Positions 22,301 through 33,763 of a DNA stretch of 64,000 nt are shown here, one piece after another. The stretch's first letter is position 1, and each line of letters opens with the position of its first letter. Source of the DNA: Hydrangea macrophylla (taxonomy: Eukaryota; Streptophyta; Magnoliopsida; Cornales; Hydrangeaceae); NCBI GenBank assembly GCA_033977485.1, contig CM066987.1:51215033-51279032 (forward strand). Direction: 5' to 3'. The position numbers were made by a program, and so were the translations under genes. A model generated the notes under the pieces. It saw only the letters and a program-made list of their open reading frames with translations. It was not told where the DNA came from and made no database searches.

Positions 22301-22796
22301 TTGGTGAAAGTCTAGGAATGGGTGTGGAGAATCGAGATGGTGTCTTGGGTACGTCTTCTCGAGATGCAAAGTTGGTGTCTTGGGGTGGCTGTGATATTAA
22401 TTCTTCTTTCGTTTCTGCGCTGGAGACCATTAAAGCCAAGCGTCCTGAGACTCTAGCTTCATTTTCATGTAAATTTCCTGCGCTTGCTTTTTGGAATCTT
22501 TGGCGGTGGTCGTTATGTATTTGGATGTACCGCCGATTAGAGATTTGGATGTTGTCCATCTGGATACGTACGTAGATGCTTTGGATAATTTTAAGGCGCT
22601 TGGTCTTAATGTTAGGTGGCTAGGATCCCATTTGGCAGATTTGCGCGAGTTTTCTCTGTTCTATGAGTCAGCACACAAAGAGAAGGCTATTGATGCCAAG
22701 ATTGCTGCGACCGAAGCTGCTTTAGAAGCTTTGAAGGAAGAGAAGAAGATCATCAGGGAGGGTCCCTACTCTTGGATCAAAATTTGCAAATGTTGA
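19398..22796 (+). pseudogene. Antisense gene 1 of the Tat element: plant mobile domain with coiled-coil tail
   Basis: It starts MAETTRALKGKKK at 19398. Degenerate frames continue through [12 protein letters not shown] (about 19900), TLEDVVALMGLPV (20095), LARYILPMFPEDGINAAIFP (about 20410), EFRPYARTITG, YIPHKVSRQFGLDQG (about 20980) and a C-terminal coiled coil, KEKAIDAKIAATEAALEALK (about 22680). These blocks match the mobile domain found antisense in Gypsy elements. Breaks include TGA at 19514, the psbA insert at 19658-19857, a two-base CT gain near 20088, TGA at 20734, and stops at about 20940 and 21138. A poly(A)-type AATAAA lies at about 22919. The role in the element is unknown; the domain may be of host origin. 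Confidence 0.6.
19658..19857 (-). pseudogene. psbA: Chloroplast psbA (D1 protein) fragment inserted in nuclear DNA
   Basis: On the minus strand about 200 bp encode [20 protein letters not shown] followed by [20 protein letters not shown] and [20 protein letters not shown] to IFQY. This is photosystem II D1 from about His198 (chlorophyll ligand) through His215 (iron ligand) to Tyr262, just before the Ser264 herbicide site. Conservation is nearly complete, so the transfer is fairly recent. It interrupts antisense gene 1 of the Tat element and has no promoter of its own. Confidence 0.9.
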
Positions 22797-23201
22797 GTGG
22801 CACGGGCGTCTCGTCGTCTCTTCTAGTTGCTGCCGTTGGACTTGTAGGGGCTTTCCCCCCCCCCCTTTTGTACTTGTATTTTTGGCTGTCACATCGACCT
22901 TTTGTATTTCGTATATTTAAATAAAGTGCAATATTCGATATGCCATGTGTCTGTTTGAATGAATCGCCATGGTTTTGGAAAAGGTGGGCGGGTTCATGAA
23001 TTCGTGTGCACAATAATCATGAAAAGACCGCCGTTGCTTTGAAGAAACGAACGAATGCATTAAATGTTGTGTGTGGCAATTTGATAAATGAACTTTGTCG
23101 TCATTTTGGAGAGTTGAATAGGCGCATTAATGTTGAATAGTAATGATGACGATTGGTGTCACATCTCCTCGTACTCCGAGGTGCATTACGTAATTGCACT
23201 C

Positions 23202-23208
23202 TATAAAA
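23202..23208 (+). promoter_or_regulatory. TATA box of the second antisense gene
   Basis: TATAAAAACAGACC lies about 120 bp upstream of the ATG at 23327 and downstream of the presumed polyadenylation region of antisense gene 1. The call is from consensus and spacing. Confidence 0.5.
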
Positions 23209-23326
23209 ACAGACCCCGAGTGTCATTATCCTTTACTTTGGAATTTCTACGAAGAGTTTTAGGGAGAGGAGCCTCTATTTGAATTTTCTCTTCTACCCTT
23301 CTTCTTTCTGCCCCAAACTTAGCGTG

Positions 23327-24016
23327 ATGTCTAGTTCGTCGTCCAATTCTGAGGCTGATTCCGGCATTTTGGGCCTACCTATTGTTTTTGGCAAGATATG
23401 GGATGGTTGGAGGGGTGTCGCTATCCCTGGAAATTTACACGTGACCTTGGAGCGCGTGTATAAGCATCGTCTAGAAACTTTGTTGGATTTTGCTGACTTT
23501 TACCATGACCTCCAGAGTGAGTATTGTGTAGATTTAGCTCGAGCCATTAGGATTTTTGAGGGGAATACTTTGGATTCTATGGCATACGACATCTTGGATC
23601 GTGTTTCCTATCTGTTGGAGAAGCTGCAGAGGGGTCGTGTGAATGTCAACTGGTTGGCCACTCGTCTTCACTAAATGAAAGAGAGGCGTCGCTGTCTTGA
23701 TCTTAGGCAAAGTGTGCAATACTTTGAAGGTCGTCGTCGGGATTATCTAGATGAGTTAGCAACTGAAACGAAGAAGCTCGGTGACTTGTCTTCCGCACAA
23801 CTTCACATGCTCCCCCTTACTAGTGCTACTTTTCGGGTGTTTGATGAAGCCAGTTCTGAATTTGCACGAGTTTCAGTGCCTCTGAATGAAAAGATTAGGG
23901 AAGTTGACGCTCATCTTTTCAAGCTTGGATCAGATATTCGATCCATCGAAGATCAGGTGTCTATGGTTGGTATTACCCCTAGTTGGCCAACAGGCACCGA
24001 TCTTTTGGGTGATTGA
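23327..24016 (+). pseudogene. Antisense gene 2 of the Tat element: helical protein related to the tail of gene 1
   Basis: The frame MSSSSSNSEADSGILGLP runs to DLLGD* with a single in-frame TAA at 23672-23674, giving about 229 codons. It is largely helical and charged (for example LDELATETKKLGDLSSAQ). Its middle, RGRVNVNWLATRLH then a charged coil, parallels LGLNVRWLGSHLADLREF and the coiled coil at the end of gene 1, suggesting duplication of that tail. I recognise no enzymatic motif. The ATG was chosen by distance from the TATA box. Confidence 0.5.
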
Positions 24017-24538
24017 ATTCTTTGGGATTTCTTCATTTCCTTTCCTCTTTTTTTATTTTATCTTTGGGGCCGGTTGGGCCGTCTATCGTGATCTTTTGGT
24101 CAACTCCCCCTCTTTTTTTTTTTAACTTTTGGTTAGTGTGTAGTGATATGGTTGGTGCATCTAGTTGAGCATCTTAGTGCGTCTGGGCGAGCACTTTGTA
24201 CAGGCGATTCGCCCTTTTTTTTGTAACAGACAATATGAAATGAAACAGGCTTATCTTTTATTCGTGCCGTGTTCATCGTATATGTGTTTATGCTTTTTTT
24301 CTTTGATTTCGAGGAAACGAATGCTGTGTAAGGACAGGCTTATCTCTGGTGTCCTTGTGTTTTCGTGAGTAAGTAAATAATTCAAACGTAAGGAAGAAAT
24401 TTCCATTCATGATTTGCCATAGTGGTGGGGGATTCGCCCCAGAGTACATGATAACAGAAATGGTGCGAAATGCACGCTTACATTCATAAAATGTTGCCCT
24501 ATGTGCCTTCCATGTAAAGGAACAAGGAGAGAATTATT

Positions 24539-25992
24539 CTAGGAATAGAAGAGCTTTACCCATTTAAGATTTAAGATCCCTTGGCTGCTACTGTCTTCAG
24601 GGTGGATTAGCTTGCAGTATCCACTGTCGTGGACTTCTTGGACGAGACAAGGACCCTCCCACTTAGGAGTGAATTTTGGGTCGGACATGCTTCTCGTGAC
24701 ATGCGCCGCTGCCTTCAGCACCAAATCTCCCTCTTTGATTTTCCTGGGATGGACCATGGCATCATATGCCCATGCTATTCTTGCTTGATAAACTTTCAAG
24801 GCTCCTTTAGCTTTGTCCCTCCTTTCGTCCAAGTTTTCTAACTCCGTGTACCTTGTGTCTAAGTCGACTTCACTCTGAAGTACAATTTTAGCTGAAGGAA
24901 TTGCGATTTCAGCGGGGACAACCACTTCAGTGCCATAGACCAAGGAAAAGGGCGTGGCTTGAGTGGCGCATCGTCTAGACGTCCGGTAGGCCCACAAAGC
25001 TAGTGGTAATTGATCTGACCAATTCTTGGGAAAGTCGGCCATGGTTTTGCTCAAAATTTTGGACAGAGTCTTATTACTTGCTTCGGCCTGTCCGTTCCCT
25101 TTAGGGTAGTAGACCGTGGACTTGTGATGAGAGATGCCATATTTGAAGTACAAGCTCATGACAGGCTTCGAGGTGAAAGGTTTACCGTTGTCTAATAAGA
25201 TCACCTTGGAGATGTCGAATCTGTAAATTATGTGCTGTTTAACAAAATTCACGATGCTCTCCCTCGTCGCCTTTCGCAATGGTATGGCCTCTACCCATTT
25301 TGTGAACAGCTCCGTGGCTGCTAGGATCCAAATATTTCCTCATGACGGTCCTATGGCGCCCATAAGATCCATTGACCATGTGTGGAATGGCCACGGGGTC
25401 GTTAGACATTTTAGTCCGACCACTAGAGCATGTATGCTATTAGCATGTATCTGGTAGGCTTTGCATTTTTTGGCAAACTCCAGCACGTCCTTCTCCATCG
25501 TTGGCCAGTAATATCCCAAGTGTATAAGTTGTTGGTCTAGCTTGTTGCCTCCCTAGTGTTCAAATTGATGAACTTGCTGCAGGACATCGTCCACCTCTTG
25601 TCCCGCAAGACACTTCAGCGCTTTCCCACCAAAACTTTTTCAGAACAAATTTCTTTCTCTTACGAAGAATCGTGATGCCTTTTTCTGATTGAGGCTATGT
25701 CAATATTCTCGGCCGGGAGGGTTCCTTCTATGAGATAATCAATGTATGGCATGCGCCAATCGTTGTCGGCTTCCACGAAGTTGCATTCGTTTCAAGAGGA
25801 GAACTCTTGGCATGATGCGCAACTTTGTTGAAGGTTATTCGCTTCTTTTATCATTTCCGACCAGTAGTATCCTCTTCTTTGTATGATCCTGTATAGGCTG
25901 ATGTCCGAATTACCACATGTTTGCCTATGGATCATTTTGAGGCGGAGAGCCGCTTCTCCCTTATCCACGCATTTAGCTATCCATCCTCCCAT
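24539..25992 (-). pseudogene. Tat element integrase region
   Basis: The zinc-binding part (25992-25792) shows H...H and CASC pairs (GYYWSEMIKEANNLQQSCAS). The core (25279-24539) shows VILLDNGKPFTSKPVMSLY, STVYYPKGNGQAEASNK with the catalytic D and E, and the conserved ALWAYRTSRRCAT. The two parts are separated by stops and frameshifts (25280-25790), and the first catalytic Asp lies in the broken stretch. It would catalyse cDNA strand transfer; here it is inactive. Confidence 0.75.
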
Positions 25993-26115
25993 GGCTCTAA
26001 AATAGAGTTCACCTCGATAGGTTAAGAAGTTCCTTAAACGTGGCGTGAGAGTGGACTCCTTGCTCTGTAATTGACGTCGGATTGGGATTCTCCAGTCGCC
26101 TGGCTTATCCTCCTT

Positions 26116-27899
26116 TTATGGGAGGAGCTCTGTGACTGTGCATGGGAGGGTTCTTTTGAAGATCTCGATCGTGACGGAGTCTCCTTCAATTTCTACCTTT
26201 GACGCCAGAGTTACAAGGGCATCCGGGTGCTTGTTGCTAGTTCTTGGTGCATGCTTGATGTGGACACTTTCAAACTTATCCAAGTATCGCTGTAATATGG
26301 AGCGATAGGCTGCAAGGGCAGGCTCTTTGATGGTGTAGCTTCTATCAGTCTGTTTGACTACGAGATTGGAGTCTCCCACGATCTCTATCGCCCCAACTCC
26401 CATCTTTTCTGCGGCCATGAGTCCTAAAATGAGTGCCTCGTATTCTGATTCATTGTTTGAACATCAGAAGTCCAATTTGAAAGATAGGTTCATCGTTTCC
26501 TTGCTTGGTGATGTGAGAACAATTCCAGCTCCCCTCCCCCTTTGAAAATAGATGAACCGTCACAGCTAAGTTCCCACGTGCCTTGTACAATGGCCGCGAC
26601 AGATGCATTGAAGTCGTCACCTGGGAGCTCTTCGATGATGGGTTCAGGCTCGCCGCTAGGAAATTGAGCTAGCAAATCTGCTAACGCATGACTCTTGATT
26701 GCTGTTGGCAGTGAGCAAGTAATGTTGAATTCAGCCAAGGTGAAGAGGCATCGCGCTATCTTACCTGACAAAGCTGGCTTGGTTAAGAGGTGCTTGATGG
26801 GATCACATTTGGTCACAACTTTAAGCGAGAATGCCAGGAGATAATGGCAGAATTTCTGCGTGGCAAAATTGAGTGCTAGGCAATGTCTCTCCATCGCCGA
26901 GTACCTCACTTTTGGACTTGGAGGATACGGCTGATGTAATAGATAGGCCTTTCCTATCCGCCTGACTCTTGCGCGAGTAATGCTCCTATCGACTTTGTTG
27001 TGGAGGTGAGATATAGTAGTAATGGTTGGTCCTTCATTGGGACGGTCATGGTTCTTGGTGAAGTTAATACCCTTTTGATTGCATCGAAAGTCGAGTCATG
27101 CTGTGGTGCCCATGCGAATGCCGCGTTCCCTTTCAATAAAGTTGAGAACGGGTGAGTGAGTTCTGCGAGAGCAGGAATAAACCTACGCAAATAAGATACC
27201 TTGCCTAATAGACTCTTGAGCTGCTTTGTAGTCGTAGGTCGCGGCATTCCTCTGATGGCGGCAATCTTTGCTGGATCGGGATCGATACCATGATGATGGA
27301 CAATGCATCCTAGAAATTTCCCCAATGATACTCCAAACGCACATTTCAGTGGGTTCATTTTCAGATTGAACTTTCTGCATCTATCAAAGACCACCTGCAA
27401 ATCTGAGAAGTGTACTTCTTCCTGCTTTGACTTGACTACGAGGTCATCAATGTAGAACTCCATTATCGAGTGTAGTAAGTCGTGGAATATAGCCATCATG
27501 GCTCTTTGATGTATGGCTCCTGCATTCTTGAGTCCGAACGACATGACTGTGTAGAAAAAAATTACCCAACGGCGTTCTGAAAGCCGTATTTGCCGCATCT
27601 TCTGGGTCCATTTTGATCTGGTTATACCCCCACTGAAACCATCCATAAAGGAAAACATATGATGCTCCGTCGTTGCGTCGATCAAAGTCTCGACATTCAG
27701 AAGCGGGAAATCATCCTTTGGACAAGCTTTGTTGAGATCTCTGAAGTCCACGCAAACGCGTATTTGACCGGTTTTCTTTTTTACCGGCACAATGTTTGCT
27801 AACCACGTGGGGTGGTGTATGGGTTTGATGAAACCTACTTTTAGTAGCTTGGTGATCTCTTATTTGATATGTGTTTCCAGTTCTGGGCGGAAGACTCAA
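26116..27899 (-). pseudogene. Tat element reverse transcriptase, RNase H and additional RNase H
   Basis: RT: VCVDFRDLNKACPKDDFPL, FSFMDGFSG, MSFGLKNAGA and the catalytic FYIDDLVVKS (27790-26954), with a frame break after FSG. RNase H: MERHCLALNFATQKFCHYL (26909 onward). Additional RNase H: WELSCDGSS, MAAEKMGVGAIEIVGDSNL and HAPRTSNKHPDALVTLAS (about 26580-26116), the extra domain typical of Tat elements. Several stops separate the pieces. Confidence 0.8.
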
Positions 27900-29870
27900 G
27901 CTGATTGTTTAACTGGTATCGCCGCGGCAGAGATATTGAGCTTATGCGTCGTGGTACCAGTATCTAAACCTGGCATTTCAGTGTAAGTCCAACCGAAGAT
28001 ATCCGAATTGGCTTTAAGCAATTTGACGAGTTTGGATCGCTTTTCTTTGCTCAAATCACGTGAAATAAAAATCATCATAGCGGGTTGATCTTCCGCGTCA
28101 GCTAAATTTATCTGTTCTAGCTCTTTATTCCTCGGTCCGTCTTGCTGACATTCGGGCGCCGCCTTTGGTTCTTCGGATTGGCTTAGGACGGCGTCGACCA
28201 TGTTGCAACTGTGGGGGACCCCCTTTGACTGCGAGAAAGTCCCCATGGACTGTCATAATCGGTATACAGTCTTTCTCCCGAGGCAAGGTTCGTAGAATCG
28301 CTGAAATTTGATTGTTCGCATCAGCATATTAGCCTGTTTGACAACGAGCTCTTCGCTATCAAACTCTGGTTCTGGCGCCTCATACATGGCAATTTCCTCG
28401 ATTTCGTCATAATAGGACGCCATGGTGACGTGAGCCTTTCCGTGGTGAGGGAGCGGGTCTATCTCGATGTTTTGAGAGCCAGATATTTCCAATTCTTTGT
28501 TTTTGATTTTTCTATGAAATAAGCGTCGTAAGTACCAACAATCTCGCAACAAATGCCTCTTGGTGTGATGGTAAGGACAGAAGTCATCATTGGTCAACTC
28601 TTCACGGCTCAGCGGGTTGTCCATCCTAAGTACTTCAATGACTTTGTCTGCGACCCATTTTTTGAAGATGGCCCTTACTTCCTTTAATCCACAAGGGAAT
28701 TCAGGAGGTGGGTCTGCCTGTTCTTGCGTGGGAAAGATGTCCGTTCATTTCTCTTCCTCTTATCGCTCCCTTGTACCAGCGATGCAGTAAGATTTCAGTT
28801 GTATGAGCGACCGAGCGCCGTGGTCGCGCTATCTCGAATCATGTTTTGTAGATTCCTTGCATTCTCCATGAGAGCTGAGAAAGTCCTGATGTTGGCATTA
28901 ACAAGATTGATCTTGAAACGGTGGTACATGACATCGACGCAAATTTTGATAAGCTATGTTTCAGGGATATCATCGTGACAATTGATAGATCCTTCTCGGA
29001 AATGCTCAATGTATACAAGGACATCTTCGTCTCGCCCTTGAATGATCTTGGTGAGAGAGAAGAGAGTCATACTCTCCTCCATCTGGAAAAACTTTTCATG
29101 AAAACACTAACCATCGATTCCCAACTTGCGATAGTCCCTGGTGGGATATTGATGTACCACGTATATGCCTTTTCTGTCAGGGATTTTGAAAATTCTTTCA
29201 GGCGCAGACTGTAATCTCCCCCGTAGTTGGCTAAAGTTTCCACGAAACTGGCTACATGTTCGTAGGAGTTTCCCCGCTTTCCATCAAATAGCCTAAAAAT
29301 GGGGGGTCATAACCGCTGGGATATGGCATGGCAGCGAATTTCGTCGAATGAGGAGGGCAAAAATCGCAATACACAGAGCCCATGAAGCCTGCACACTCTT
29401 GCAGGAGTAGGGCTTGCACCTCTTGTTGGATTTATAGTAAGATGTCGATGGGCATTGAGCTCTGCATCTGGTGCGTTTGTGGTGGGCCTGATTGGAATTG
29501 GGAGTCAACCCCATAGGAGTCACTGGTGGAACCTGCTCCTGGTTCTCGCTATTGATCTCAGGATGCGGGCGATGCCTTGGTGCTAGTGGCGTGACATCTC
29601 TCGTCGTGGGAGTTTTTTGGTTGTGTGGGACTTCATTCTGTCGCGCAGTTTCCTGCGACTCCAGGATGAGCTGTTGAGTGCGCTGCATGTCCTGCTAGGC
29701 CTGAAGCATGGATGCCTGCATGGTTTCGAACGTCTTTATCAAAGTGTCTAGCGTGGGGTTTGCTGAAGTCTGAGCCGGGTGACTTTCAGCAATTTCTTCA
29801 GAAACGATATCCTCGTTGGTCTCTCTGACAACCTTTCCATTTTTCATAAAGGTCATCATTGTATCGAAGA
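27896..29870 (-). pseudogene. Tat element gag and pre-RT region
   Basis: After the primer site the frame begins near MTFMKNGKVVRETNEDI. Gag-like pieces include YTWYINIPPGTIASWESM (about 29130) and PFSREELTND-type zinc-finger text FCPYHHTKRHLLRDC (28624-28253). The segment 28246-27896 ends in DIFGWTYTEMPGLDTGTTTH, the block that precedes RT in this lineage. The region is broken by stops throughout. Confidence 0.7.
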
Positions 29871-29876
29871 CGCTAC

Positions 29877-29898
29877 TCCCCAGTGGAGTCGCCAAAAA
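29877..29898 (-). other. Primer-binding site of the Tat element
   Basis: TTTTTGGCGACTCCACTGGG follows the 5' LTR end (CACCTACA) on the minus strand and fixes the element's orientation. Confidence 0.75.
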
Positions 29899-30754
29899 TG
29901 TAGGTGGTGATTTCGATATGGTGGGGTAGGGTGAGATAAATGAGTTCATGAGAGAGCAGCAGTCTAAGAATCAATGGTGTAGAGGGAGTCTCGAGAGAAA
30001 GTAGAAAGGAGGTAAAGCGAGACAGACTAAAGGACGGTGAGTGGGGCAGTATTCCGAGAAAATGCTATGTAATTAATGATCGAGTGCATATACGTGAGGG
30101 AATATTCACAGTGAGCTCATTAATGCACAGATCCCAAGAGAATAATACCTGAAATTGTCTCTGAGTGTGTCTCAAGAAAATTATGTTATGTCACCTCTGA
30201 GGATACTGTTCCTATTTATAGCAATTGGGACACGTGCCAAGGAATGAGCATTGTGGACATAGCTCATTCCTATTGAGGCGTACCAAAATGCCACATGTCG
30301 TCCGGAGACGACACAAGAAATGTCCTTAAGGTAAACTAGAGAGTTATTTCAGATAGTCTCACTGACCTTTAGAAAGGCATAGGAAGTGTATCTCGGAATA
30401 GACCGCCGCGACCTTCCTAAGAGAGCTCTGCTCTTAAGCCAACCAAGCCACATAACCTGAGAGTTCCCGATAAGATAAAGAAAGATTTTACCACGCCGTG
30501 GTCTAGAATGACCATGTCGTGGTATAGTCCTACTGCACCAAGACCTGCCCCCAATCGAGGTCTATCTGAGCTGGGTACTACCAGGAGTAGTCTAAACGGT
30601 TCGTGAGGAAGTATGGCGGGCTTGTCCTCATCGGCGCCCTGATGATAACTTTTAGGGCTTCGTTCTTATCCTTTAGGCACTGCGTATAGTGTCCTTAAGT
30701 GATAGGTGGACACGTGTCAGCTGTGGATATGTTTGTCAGATAGTGGCACCCACA
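29899..30754 (-). repeat. Tat element 5' LTR
   Basis: 856 bp, partner of 18214-19067. Several substitutions and small changes separate the two, indicating an older insertion than the Reina and TR-GAG elements. Confidence 0.85.
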
Positions 30755-30821
30755 GTACCAACAGCACCGAACAACATGATGGTCATAAATCCTGAAAAAT
30801 TGCTTCTTCTTTACCTTAAAC
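30755..30821 (-). pseudogene. NHX-like antiporter exon 3, proximal part
   Basis: After acceptor CCAG, the minus strand encodes FKVKKKQFFR, then loses two bases and resumes as MTIMLFGAVG before the Tat element. NHX antiporters read GF.VKKKQFFRNF.TIM.FGA.GT here, so the two-base loss removes part of the NF codons and shifts the frame. Confidence 0.7.
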
Positions 30822-31059
30822 CTGGTAGAGAAGAAGTGCCATAAAATTAGATCGATGTGGAAACATGTTGGAATCTAAACCTTGAAATTCACACAAAACA
30901 TGTTGGAGTATGAAAACACAAAAGGATTGCCGAGGTCATCCAACAAATAAGTGGAAAGTGGTCAAAATAGCAGTGTTGTACACAATCATTTAACTGATAT
31001 AGCAACACTCCAGCCTAATAAAAAAAAGGGGAAATTTGTGAAATGGTCATTAAGATGAG

Positions 31060-31364
31060 TTTTATTGGAACTAAGGACAATTTAAAATACACATTGAGAA
31101 TAAGTGCTCCCAATGTCCATAAACCAAAATATACCCTCATCTTCAAATTCTAACCATAACCAAACCCTAGCCACCATAACCACTACTCCACACCACCTCC
31201 GGCCTCCACCCTCACCATCTCCGGTGACCACCACCTCACCATCTCCGGCGACATCTCCGACGACCTCCACCTCGCCATCTCCGGCGACCACCACCTTGCT
31301 GTCTCTTTCTCTATAAGTACATATCTACATATAAATGTCTTTGTTTCTTTATCTCTCTCACTGT

Positions 31365-31431
<67 letters not shown>

Positions 31432-31440
31432 GCTAGATCT
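31060..31440. repeat. Minisatellite and microsatellites
   Basis: CACC(A/T)(C/T)CTCCGGCGACCA-like units recur five times (31190-31295). A (CA)n then (CT)n run follows at about 31368-31428. Their Ser/Pro/Thr reading frame is an artefact of the repeat. Confidence 0.6.
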
Positions 31441-31589
31441 AAAAGCAATAAAATTGGATGGTATGTGTTAGGAAAATTGCCTGTATATAAGTTGTCATAA
31501 TAAATTAAGTGGTACATATTGTCTGCAATTTCTTATTAGTAAATGAGATTTGCACTAAAAGTTCTGAATGACATTAAAACAAAATGTGT

Positions 31590-31680
31590 TTTCCAAGTCT
31601 ACACGATGCCATCTTAAGAGAAATTTCTCTTAAAGTCTACACGATTCCATCTTAAGAGAAATTTCTCTTAAGATCAGTTG
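31590..31680 (+). repeat. Tandem 40-bp repeat containing a palindrome
   Basis: GTCTACACGATGCCATCTTA and GTCTACACGATTCCATCTTA begin two units. Each ends in the palindromic AAGAGAAATTTCTCTT. Confidence 0.6.
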
Positions 31681-32275
31681 GCCATGAATTTTGTGTGGCC
31701 GGCAGTGGTGGTGGCAATGGAGGGGGAAGAGAGAGAGATGGTGGTGGTGGTGGCTATGGAGGGAAGGAGAGAGAAAGTTAGAGAGAGAAGAGAGTTGGTG
31801 GTAGTGGCGACGGCTCCAGTAAAGGCTCCGGCAACGGCTCCGACGACGTCGAGGATGGCTCCGGTAGTGGCTCCGATGGTGGTGGTTGTGTTAGTGGTGG
31901 CTATAGAGGGAGGAGGAGAGAAAGTTAGAGAGAGAAGAGAGATGGTGGTGGTGGAGGGTGAGGAGAGAGAAAGTTAGAGAGAGAAGAGAGTTGGTGGTAG
32001 TGGCGACGGCGACGGCTCCACCTCCGGCAACGGCAGAAACAGCTCCGGTGGTGGTGGTTGTGATGGTGATGGCTATGGAGGGAGGAGGAGAAAAGGTGGT
32101 GGTGGTGGTGGCTATGGTGGGGGAGGAGAGAAGATGGTGGCTATGGTGGTGGTGGTGGTGGTTGTGATGGTGGTGGCTATGGAAGGGGAGGAGAGAGAGA
32201 TGTTGGTGGTGGTGGCTATGGAGGGGGAGGAGAGAGAAAGTTAGAGAGAGAAGAGAGATGGTGGTGGTGGTCTCT
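31681..32275 (+). repeat. GGTGGTGGTGGC/GAGAGAGAAAGTTAGAGAG minisatellite
   Basis: At least four copies of GAGAGAAAGTTAGAGAGAGA alternate with (GGT)n blocks and GCGACGGCTCC blocks. The long Gly/Val-rich reading frames across it are repeat artefacts. Confidence 0.6.
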
Positions 32276-32654
32276 TAGGGTTCCATGGGCAATTTTGCCA
32301 TTTAGAATGAAATTTAAAATTTTATAAGACTAAGAGGGATAGTTTAAATTTGGGTTAGTTAATATTTAGTCCTTCATATGCATCCATTTTAGAAATAGGC
32401 CCAACTTATAAGCCCCTTTAAGAATTAGTCCTTCTATATTTTTGAAGACCATAATACCCTCAGTCCAGTTTTTAAATTCATATATATATATATAACAAAC
32501 TGGTGAGAAATTTTTCCTGATTTCGCAATTCCCATAAAATACATATATATCTTATAAAAACCCATAAAATACATATATATATATATATCTTATAAAAATC
32601 TAGAAATTGACCAAACCAGGGAGAGACATAAATAAATAATTAAATTTTTCACTG

Positions 32655-32860
32655 ACCATAAATGAGAAATTATATATATTACGGTGAGAAATTCTCACCA
32701 AAGAGAGAAATATGGGTTTGAAGGGAAAATTTCTCACCCAAAAAAAAGCTATATCTCACTATCATAAATGAGAAATTACAGTATATGATATGGTGAGAAA
32801 TTCTCACCAAATCAAGGAGAGAGAAATATGGATTTGATGAGAAAATTTCTCACCAAAAAA
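32655..32860. repeat. Two-unit repeat with GGTGAGAAATTCTCACC palindrome
   Basis: The palindrome occurs at about 32681 and 32791. Each is followed by AGAGAGAAATATGG(G/A)TTTGA and GAAAATTTCTCACC. Related single arms occur near 32490. Confidence 0.5.
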
Positions 32861-32895
32861 AAAAAAAAAAATCAAAACCCACTTTAGAAAACCAA

Positions 32896-33252
32896 CTACA
32901 AGAAGTCATCAAACTCAAACTCAAGAGCCACGGGGAGAGGAGATCTCTCTAAATCTTCTATGGAGTCATCTGAATCAATGTAGACATCATTCAAGTCAAA
33001 ATTATTCAACTTACTCCTCCCTGCAGAACTATCCTTGGTTTTTGATTGAACCGGAGGACTATTTCTGGATGGGAACAAAATTGCCAGTTTCTGTATTTCT
33101 TCACGCCTGGCATCATTAACACATGGCCCCTTCTGTGGCATCTCAGATGCAGGCACTTTGAGATGTTGATGATCGGATCTTGCTGGCTATTGCGAACCAT
33201 TTGAAAGCATAGCGGAAACCATTTCGGAATTTCCAACAATAGGACCATTGTT
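32896..33252 (-). pseudogene. SQUAMOSA-promoter-binding-like (SPL1/SPL12-type) exon fragment
   Basis: The minus strand reads IVGNSEMVSAMLSNGSQ, then an in-frame TAG (33187-33189), then HLKVPASEMPQKG and GRSKLNNFDLNDVYIDSDDS to IEDLERSPLP. The order NSEMV.A.LSNGSQ, NNFDLND.Y.DSDD.IED.ERSP is a hallmark of the large SPL1/SPL12 subgroup, between the SBP domain and the ankyrin-like C-terminus. The DNA-binding SBP domain itself is absent. It lies in an intron-like interval of the NHX fragment and is probably transposon-captured. Confidence 0.8.
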
Positions 33253-33763
33253 CAACAGAGACCATGTATTTGATGGGCAGTAAAGGAGAGGAGAGAGAGA
33301 GATCGTGAGAGGAGAGAGAGAGAGATAGAGATAACTGCATTTGATTGTCCTCGTCAATTTAAAATTTCTAATTTTAAGTTGATGATATATATATGTATAT
33401 ATCTATTGATGAGGACAATTTTGTCCATAAAAAATACACAGATTTGGGAGAAAGGACTAATTCTTACATTTCTTAACAATTAAGGATGAATTTAAGAGTT
33501 TAAAAAGTCAGATACACTAAATATTTTTTTGACCCATTATGAAGGACTAAATCTGATATTTCTATTTAAATTTTTGAAGACTTTGGGAGGGAAAGTTTTT
33601 TTTAGAGTGTGTCCTTATATAAGTGTTTGATTATGGCTAGTCCTTTAACTTTAGGGCCTTACACCAAGTCTCCCAAAAAAAATTGAGAGAAAATCGTACA
33701 CGATGAATTAAATATAGAAATCTGCAAGAATAAGATTGCAGAACAATTAAGGACAAAACTTAC

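Larger units (their letters stand above)
18214..30754 (-). mobile_element. Tat-type Gypsy LTR retrotransposon, decayed, with antisense genes
   Basis: The LTRs are 18214-19067 and 29899-30754 (854 and 856 bp, visibly diverged by point changes). The minus strand is the sense strand: the primer site TTTTTGGCGACTCCACTGGG follows the right LTR (29898 downward) and the purine tract GCAGAGGGCAAAA precedes the left LTR. A GTAC duplication flanks both sides. Gag, RT, RNase H, an additional RNase H-like domain and integrase fragments lie in order from 29.9 to 24.5 kb. The extra RNase H and the antisense reading frames near the 3' LTR are known traits of the Tat lineage. Many stops and frameshifts show it is inactive. 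Confidence 0.85.
32300..33605. mobile_element. Terminal-inverted-repeat element carrying an SPL gene fragment (Pack-type)
   Basis: Both flanks of the SPL piece are inverted relatives. The left has AATATTTAGTCCTTCATA and AAGAATTAGTCCTT; the right, reversed, has CAGATTTAGTCCTTCATA and AAGAATTAGTCCTTTC. Outer parts match loosely (TTTAAATTTGGG / AATTTAAATAG). This resembles a long-TIR element with a captured exon. Exact ends and a target duplication were not resolved. Confidence 0.4.

Noticed and set aside
31678..32167. Gly/Val-rich frames that might be glycine-rich proteins
   Set aside because: They follow the GGT and GAGA minisatellite units, have no signal peptide or conserved start, and the reading frame is not maintained between units.
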